Assembly (NCBI GenBank): GCA_002731985.1
Contig: PCCT01000096.1
Span: forward strand, 1-10,000
From: Nitrospinota bacterium
GTDB lineage: Bacteria; Nitrospinota; Nitrospinia; Nitrospinales; VA-1
Length of the DNA stretch: 10,000 nt
Direction: 5' to 3'
This document shows positions 7,555 through 10,000 of this stretch, piece after piece (position 1 is the stretch's first letter; the number at the start of each line of letters is the position of its first letter). A model generated the notes under the pieces. It was given only the letters and a program-made list of their open reading frames with translations, was not told the origin of the DNA and ran no database searches. The position numbers and the translations under genes are program-made.

Positions 7555-7944
7555 TTATTTCCATCCCGCCAGTTGTATAAATCGAACTGAATCCATCCCG
7601 CTTGCATTTTCATCTGAATACATCTCGCCTTCTACTCCATACTCTTCAACACCATCATTCCTGTAGGTAAGAGCCATGATATCCCCGTGTTTGGTATTGG
7701 TGAATCCGCTAAACAATGTTCCGGGGCATTCAGGGTCAAGTTTAAGAGGAAAACGACGAATTATCCGGTACTGCTTACCGGTATCATGAATATCGGCAAA
7801 TAAATATTTATCACGAATGAAACAATTGATATTATCAGATTCTTCCATACCAGTAATAAAATATAAATCCCCTACCCTGACCCCATATTCAGGTCGAACA
7901 GAACCGCGCACCCATATTTTTCCATCATCATCAAAATCAGGCAT
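7555..7944 (-). CDS. Hypothetical protein, 129 aa
   Basis: I do not recognise this protein. The minus-strand frame runs from the ATG at 7944 to the stop at 7555 with no competing plus-strand frame. It is acidic at the N-terminus (MPDFDDDGKIWVRG), mixed alpha/beta in character, and has no membrane segment or signal peptide. Recognisable patches are YGVRVGDLYFITGMEES, KQYRIIRRFPLKLDPE and HGDIMALTYRNDG, which look like a small folded beta-rich domain. The product has two cysteines without a metal-binding spacing. It converges on the DUF1566 gene, with 8 bp between stop codons, and is divergent from bioF across a 93-bp gap. No clear Shine-Dalgarno is seen (TTGAAAAATT before the ATG). It is probably a real gene because composition looks coding throughout, but the function is unknown. 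Confidence 0.65.
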   Translation of the reverse strand: MPDFDDDGKIWVRGSVRPEYGVRVGDLYFITGMEESDNINCFIRDKYLFADIHDTGKQYRIIRRFPLKLDPECPGTLFSGFTNTKHGDIMALTYRNDGVEEYGVEGEMYSDENASGMDSVRFIQLAGWK

Positions 7945-7967
7945 AATTTTTCAATAAAGTGTTAACT

Positions 7968-7996
7968 TTGACTTAAAATTAAATTTATACCATAAT
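7968..7996 (+). promoter_or_regulatory. Sigma70-type promoter for bioF
   Basis: TTGACT (7968-7973) and CATAAT (7991-7996) are separated by exactly 17 bases, each matching the consensus at five of six positions. Transcription would start near 8003, giving a leader of about 35 bases before the bioF TTG start. The site lies in the 93-bp gap between the divergent hypothetical gene and bioF. Confidence 0.7.
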
Positions 7997-7997
7997 T

Positions 7998-8017
7998 TAA
8001 CCACATATCTAACCACA
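7998..8017 (+). repeat. Direct repeat overlapping the bioF transcription start, candidate operator
   Basis: TAACCACA occurs at 7998-8005 and again at 8010-8017, a 12-bp period. It begins just after the proposed -10 box and covers the expected start site, where a bound repressor would block transcription. It does not resemble the BirA operator (TTGTAAACC with a spaced inverted copy) or the BioR site (TTATMKATAA) as I know them. The regulatory role is inferred only from position; two 8-mers in an AT-rich gap could be chance. Confidence 0.4.
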
Positions 8018-8037
8018 CATTATAAAAGCATAAATCC

Positions 8038-9180
8038 TTGATTGATTCACTCGAATCCCGCTTAAAAAGCGAACTTAATATTCGTCGCAAAGAACATTTG
8101 TACAGAGAAACACGTGTGCATGATTGTGATTTGTTAAATTTATCTTCCAATGATTATTTTAACTTGCGGAACAATTCGAAAGTCTTATCTCTGGCCAACG
8201 AAACTGCTAATAAATATGGTACAGGAAGTGGTGCGTCACCCTTGTTATCAGGTTACTTACCGTGCCATGAGGAATTAGTTGAAAAGCTTCTATCCTGGAA
8301 AAAGAAAAAATACGGCATGCTTTTGAATACAGGATTCATGGCAAACCAGGCGATATTGAAGAATCTACCAAAAAAAAATGACTTAATTCTAGCGGATAAA
8401 TATATACACCATTCAATGGCCCAAGCACTGAATCGTGGATCAACTAAATTCAAACGTTATAACCATTTGGATTTAGAAGAACTGGAAGAGCTCCTTATAA
8501 ATAATATTAATAAATATGACACCATGTTTGTAGTTACGGAAAGCGTATTTAGCATGGATGGCGATTATCCTGATCTGAAACATTTGATTAAATTGAAAAG
8601 GAAATATCCCTTTCTCCTTATTCTTGATGAGGCCCATGGCACAGGCGTTTTGGGGGCAACAGGAGCAGGCTTGTCTGAAGAGGCTGACGTTCAGGATGAG
8701 GTGGACATAATAGTAGGTACATTTGGTAAAGCGCTGGCGGGTAATGGAGCCTATGTCCTGACAAATTCATCATCCATTATCGAATACCTAACTAATAAAG
8801 CTGGAGAATATATCTACTCAACTTTTCTTTCGCCGCATCAAGCAGGGGTAGCCTTGGCGACTATAGACATAATAATGGATGCACATAAAAAACGAGAAGC
8901 CCTTAGAGATATCTCTCAGTGGTTAAGAAATCAAATAATGAATATTGTTAAGGTTGAAACTCAATTTAATACACCTATAGTGCCCTTGCTGGTTGGTAAT
9001 CCAGAGAGTGCCCTAAAGCTTCAAGAATTATGCATGAATAAGGGCATTCTGGTGGGTGCTGTGCGACCACCTACTGTGCAAGCAGACAGTTCAAGAATAA
9101 GGATATCGCTTAACTCAGAATTAACTGAAGAAAAATTGACTCCCTTCATTTCGGTATTTAAGGAGTGGGCAAAAAGATGA
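8038..9180 (+). CDS. bioF: 8-amino-7-oxononanoate synthase (BioF)
   Basis: BioF condenses pimeloyl-ACP (or pimeloyl-CoA) with L-alanine, releasing CO2, in the first step of biotin ring assembly. The 380-aa product matches the usual family length and is an alpha-oxoamine synthase. Visible motifs are LNLSSNDYFNLRNN (about residues 33-46), YGTGSGASPLLSGYLPCHEELVE, the PLP-contacting DEAHGTGVLG (D197, H200) and the PLP lysine K231 in GTFGKALAGNGAYV. The C-terminal segment VRPPTVQADSSRIRISLNSELTEE is also typical. The start is TTG: the frame has a stop at 8023-8025 and no ATG or GTG between it and 8038, and starting later would remove conserved N-terminal sequence. No strong Shine-Dalgarno is seen. 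Glycine C-acetyltransferase and 5-aminolevulinate synthase are relatives; the 380-aa length and the adjacent esterase favour BioF. Confidence 0.9.
   Translation: MIDSLESRLKSELNIRRKEHLYRETRVHDCDLLNLSSNDYFNLRNNSKVLSLANETANKYGTGSGASPLLSGYLPCHEELVEKLLSWKKKKYGMLLNTGFMANQAILKNLPKKNDLILADKYIHHSMAQALNRGSTKFKRYNHLDLEELEELLINNINKYDTMFVVTESVFSMDGDYPDLKHLIKLKRKYPFLLILDEAHGTGVLGATGAGLSEEADVQDEVDIIVGTFGKALAGNGAYVLTNSSSIIEYLTNKAGEYIYSTFLSPHQAGVALATIDIIMDAHKKREALRDISQWLRNQIMNIVKVETQFNTPIVPLLVGNPESALKLQELCMNKGILVGAVRPPTVQADSSRIRISLNSELTEEKLTPFISVFKEWAKR
9161..9165 (+). promoter_or_regulatory. Ribosome binding site for the bioF-linked hydrolase
   Basis: AGGAG inside the last codons of bioF lies eleven bases before the ATG at 9177. 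It supports this ATG over the in-frame GTG at 9165, whose first base is part of the AGGAG itself. Confidence 0.6.
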
Positions 9181-9809
9181 AAATAACTGCAGTTTCAGGA
9201 TGGGCCATTCCTGCTGATTGGTTTGCTGAGCAGATAGGTAAGTATTTCAGGGGTTCCGATATCAGAGTTATATATCCAAACGATCCATTTGATGAGGATG
9301 AAGCCAAACATAAATTAAATGAAAACAAAGCCGATTTATATCTTGGGTATTCACTGGGCAGCCTCTGGCTATTCCGAAATAGACACTTTATTCCAATATC
9401 TTCAATAAAAGTCGTACTAGCACCGATCCTTGCTTTTACAAAAGAGCAGGATATGGGTGGAAAAACTACTGGTACTCAATTAAAGTATCTAATTAAAATA
9501 TTGAAACAAAGTGAAGACAAAACACCCTTGGTTGATTTTTATACAAATTGCAATATTCCCTTCCCAAAAGAGCTTTTGAGAAGCCTGCCCAATCGCTCTA
9601 CCTTGATAAGGGGTCTGGAATTTCTGCAATCTGTTAAGGAATATGGTAAGTCGGTACTGGATTTTAAAGTAATTATTGGAGAAAATGATATTTTTCTCGA
9701 TTCAATTAAATTAAAGGAGTTGATTCCACAAATTGAGATTGTCCCAGGTGCCGGGCATGAGCCGAGTCAATTATTAGACAGATTAGCAAGCACAATTTTC
9801 ATTAAATAA
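9177..9809 (+). CDS. Small alpha/beta hydrolase, probable pimeloyl-ACP methyl ester esterase (BioG/BioH role)
   Basis: In the BioC-BioH pathway an esterase removes the methyl group from pimeloyl-ACP methyl ester so that BioF can use it. The 210-aa product has an early oxyanion-type SGWAIPADWF segment (about residues 7-16) and a nucleophile elbow GYSLGS with Ser59. A plausible acid is Asp171 in GENDIF, and the catalytic histidine is His194 in GAGHEPS, a complete Ser-Asp-His triad in the right order. The length is nearer to BioG (about 200-215 aa) than to BioH (about 255 aa), and little cap domain can be seen. The ATG at 9177 overlaps the bioF stop as ATGA, so the two are coupled. The hydrolase fold is firm; the biotin role is inferred from context, since several non-homologous esterases fill it in other bacteria. 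Confidence 0.75.
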   Translation: MKITAVSGWAIPADWFAEQIGKYFRGSDIRVIYPNDPFDEDEAKHKLNENKADLYLGYSLGSLWLFRNRHFIPISSIKVVLAPILAFTKEQDMGGKTTGTQLKYLIKILKQSEDKTPLVDFYTNCNIPFPKELLRSLPNRSTLIRGLEFLQSVKEYGKSVLDFKVIIGENDIFLDSIKLKELIPQIEIVPGAGHEPSQLLDRLASTIFIK

Positions 9810-9849
9810 ATATATTTGTAATTACCATGAAATTTTTAGCATTTATTTT

Positions 9850-9872
9850 GGGGCTGTACCAGATAACTAGCC
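9850..9872 (-). repeat. Probable terminal inverted repeat of the IS1595-like element
   Basis: GGGGCTGTACCAGATAACTA begins the element and continues to about 9872, ending inside the transposase stop region. IS1595-family elements commonly have GG-starting ends of about 20 bp and make 8-bp target duplications. The 8 bases outside, TTTATTTT (9842-9849), are the candidate duplication. The other end lies outside the window, so the exact repeat length and the duplication cannot be confirmed. Confidence 0.55.
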
Positions 9873-10000
9873 TATATATTGTTTAACAAGTTGCTTTAAC
9901 AGCTTTAATTGTGATTTAGGCTTGGGGTTGTTAAATCGCCACTCACACTCCTTCAAAAATAGAGGAAAATGAGACTTAGGAACACCATTAAATTTCCGCA
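9867..10000 (-). CDS. IS1595-family transposase, C-terminal fragment
   Basis: Read on the minus strand from the window edge, codons from 9998 down to the TAG at 9867-9869 give 44 residues. They include RKFNGVPKSHFPLFLKECEWRFN, then a Lys/Leu-rich tail ending KQLVKQYIG. The pattern K(F/L)NG-x5-F-x3-LKECE(W/F)RFN is characteristic of the C-terminus of IS1595/ISXO2-like transposases, just after the last catalytic region. The stop falls inside the element's terminal repeat, so the gene runs to the very end of the IS. The N-terminal zinc-binding and catalytic parts lie beyond the window, so activity cannot be assessed. Confidence 0.8.
   Translation of the reverse strand, partial: RKFNGVPKSHFPLFLKECEWRFNNPKPKSQLKLLKQLVKQYIG

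Larger units (their letters stand above)
9850..10000 (-). mobile_element. IS1595-family insertion sequence, transposase 3'-side end (continues past window)
   Basis: The element begins at GGGGCTGTACC (9850) and runs off the right edge. The GGGG-type terminus, the transposase reading towards this end and its C-terminal sequence all fit the IS1595 family (ISXO2-like transposases). About 40 bp separate the end from the stop of the esterase gene, so the IS lies directly behind the biotin unit. Whether the element is intact cannot be judged from 151 bases. Confidence 0.75.

Noticed and set aside
7541..7560. AAATAAA/TTTATTT inverted repeat at the convergent stops
   Set aside because: Only A-T pairs with a six-base loop; too weak to call a bidirectional terminator in AT-rich sequence.
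8019..8024. TATAAT on the minus strand as a promoter for the hypothetical gene
   Set aside because: No -35-like hexamer is found at 16-19 bp on the correct side, so the box is likely chance in AT-rich DNA.
7962..8150. Minus-strand 62-codon frame over the bioF promoter
   Set aside because: It covers the promoter and the bioF N-terminus in antisense and is low-complexity in character; bioF explains the region.
8370..8378. A9 tract in bioF
   Set aside because: It lacks an upstream Shine-Dalgarno-like motif and simply encodes consecutive Lys-Lys-Asn codons in an AT-rich gene.

Overview
This window comes from the chromosome of a Gram-negative bacterium with moderately low GC (roughly 40-45 % by eye). 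The Gram-negative call rests on a TolC-type outer-membrane channel encoded next to a periplasmic adaptor and a MacB-type ABC transporter. Nothing visible fixes the phylum. A separate ATPase and permease, a stand-alone DUF1566 protein and a bioF/esterase pair would suit several deltaproteobacterial-like or Nitrospinota/Nitrospirota-like lineages, but that is a guess. I see no rRNA, tRNA or CRISPR array.

Positions 1-4641 hold a tripartite efflux or export locus. It consists of the C-terminal part of an outer-membrane efflux protein that enters from the left edge, an HlyD/MacA-type adaptor (4-bp ATGA overlap), a 164-bp gap with a strong nested inverted repeat, a MacB-type ATPase, and a MacB/FtsX-type permease (1-bp overlap). 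Together they would form an ATP-driven pump that takes a substrate from the periplasm or inner membrane across the outer membrane. The substrate cannot be read from sequence.

Positions 4715-7074 hold two translationally coupled genes for p-aminobenzoate, the folate precursor. They are pabB (aminodeoxychorismate synthase component I) and a class IV PLP aminotransferase-fold enzyme, best called pabC (aminodeoxychorismate lyase). The glutaminase partner pabA is not in the window.

Positions 7121-7944 carry two small convergent accessory genes whose stops are 8 bp apart: a stand-alone DUF1566 (Lcl C-terminal-like) protein and an unrecognised 129-aa protein.

Positions 7968-9809 form a biotin unit. 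A good sigma70-type promoter and a 12-bp-period direct repeat precede bioF, which uses a TTG start. bioF overlaps by 4 bp a small alpha/beta hydrolase that probably acts as the pimeloyl-ACP methyl ester esterase (BioG/BioH role). Directly downstream, from 9850 to the right edge, is the terminus of an IS1595-family insertion sequence with the C-terminal 44 codons of its transposase on the minus strand.

Overall this is mostly ordinary metabolism and transport. The items most worth a second look are the bioF control region, the nested hairpin inside the pump operon, the Ala-type PIAGT motif in PabB, an A10 tract preceded by a Shine-Dalgarno-like sequence in the adaptor gene, and the IS end beside the biotin genes. 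I found no convincing previously undescribed system.
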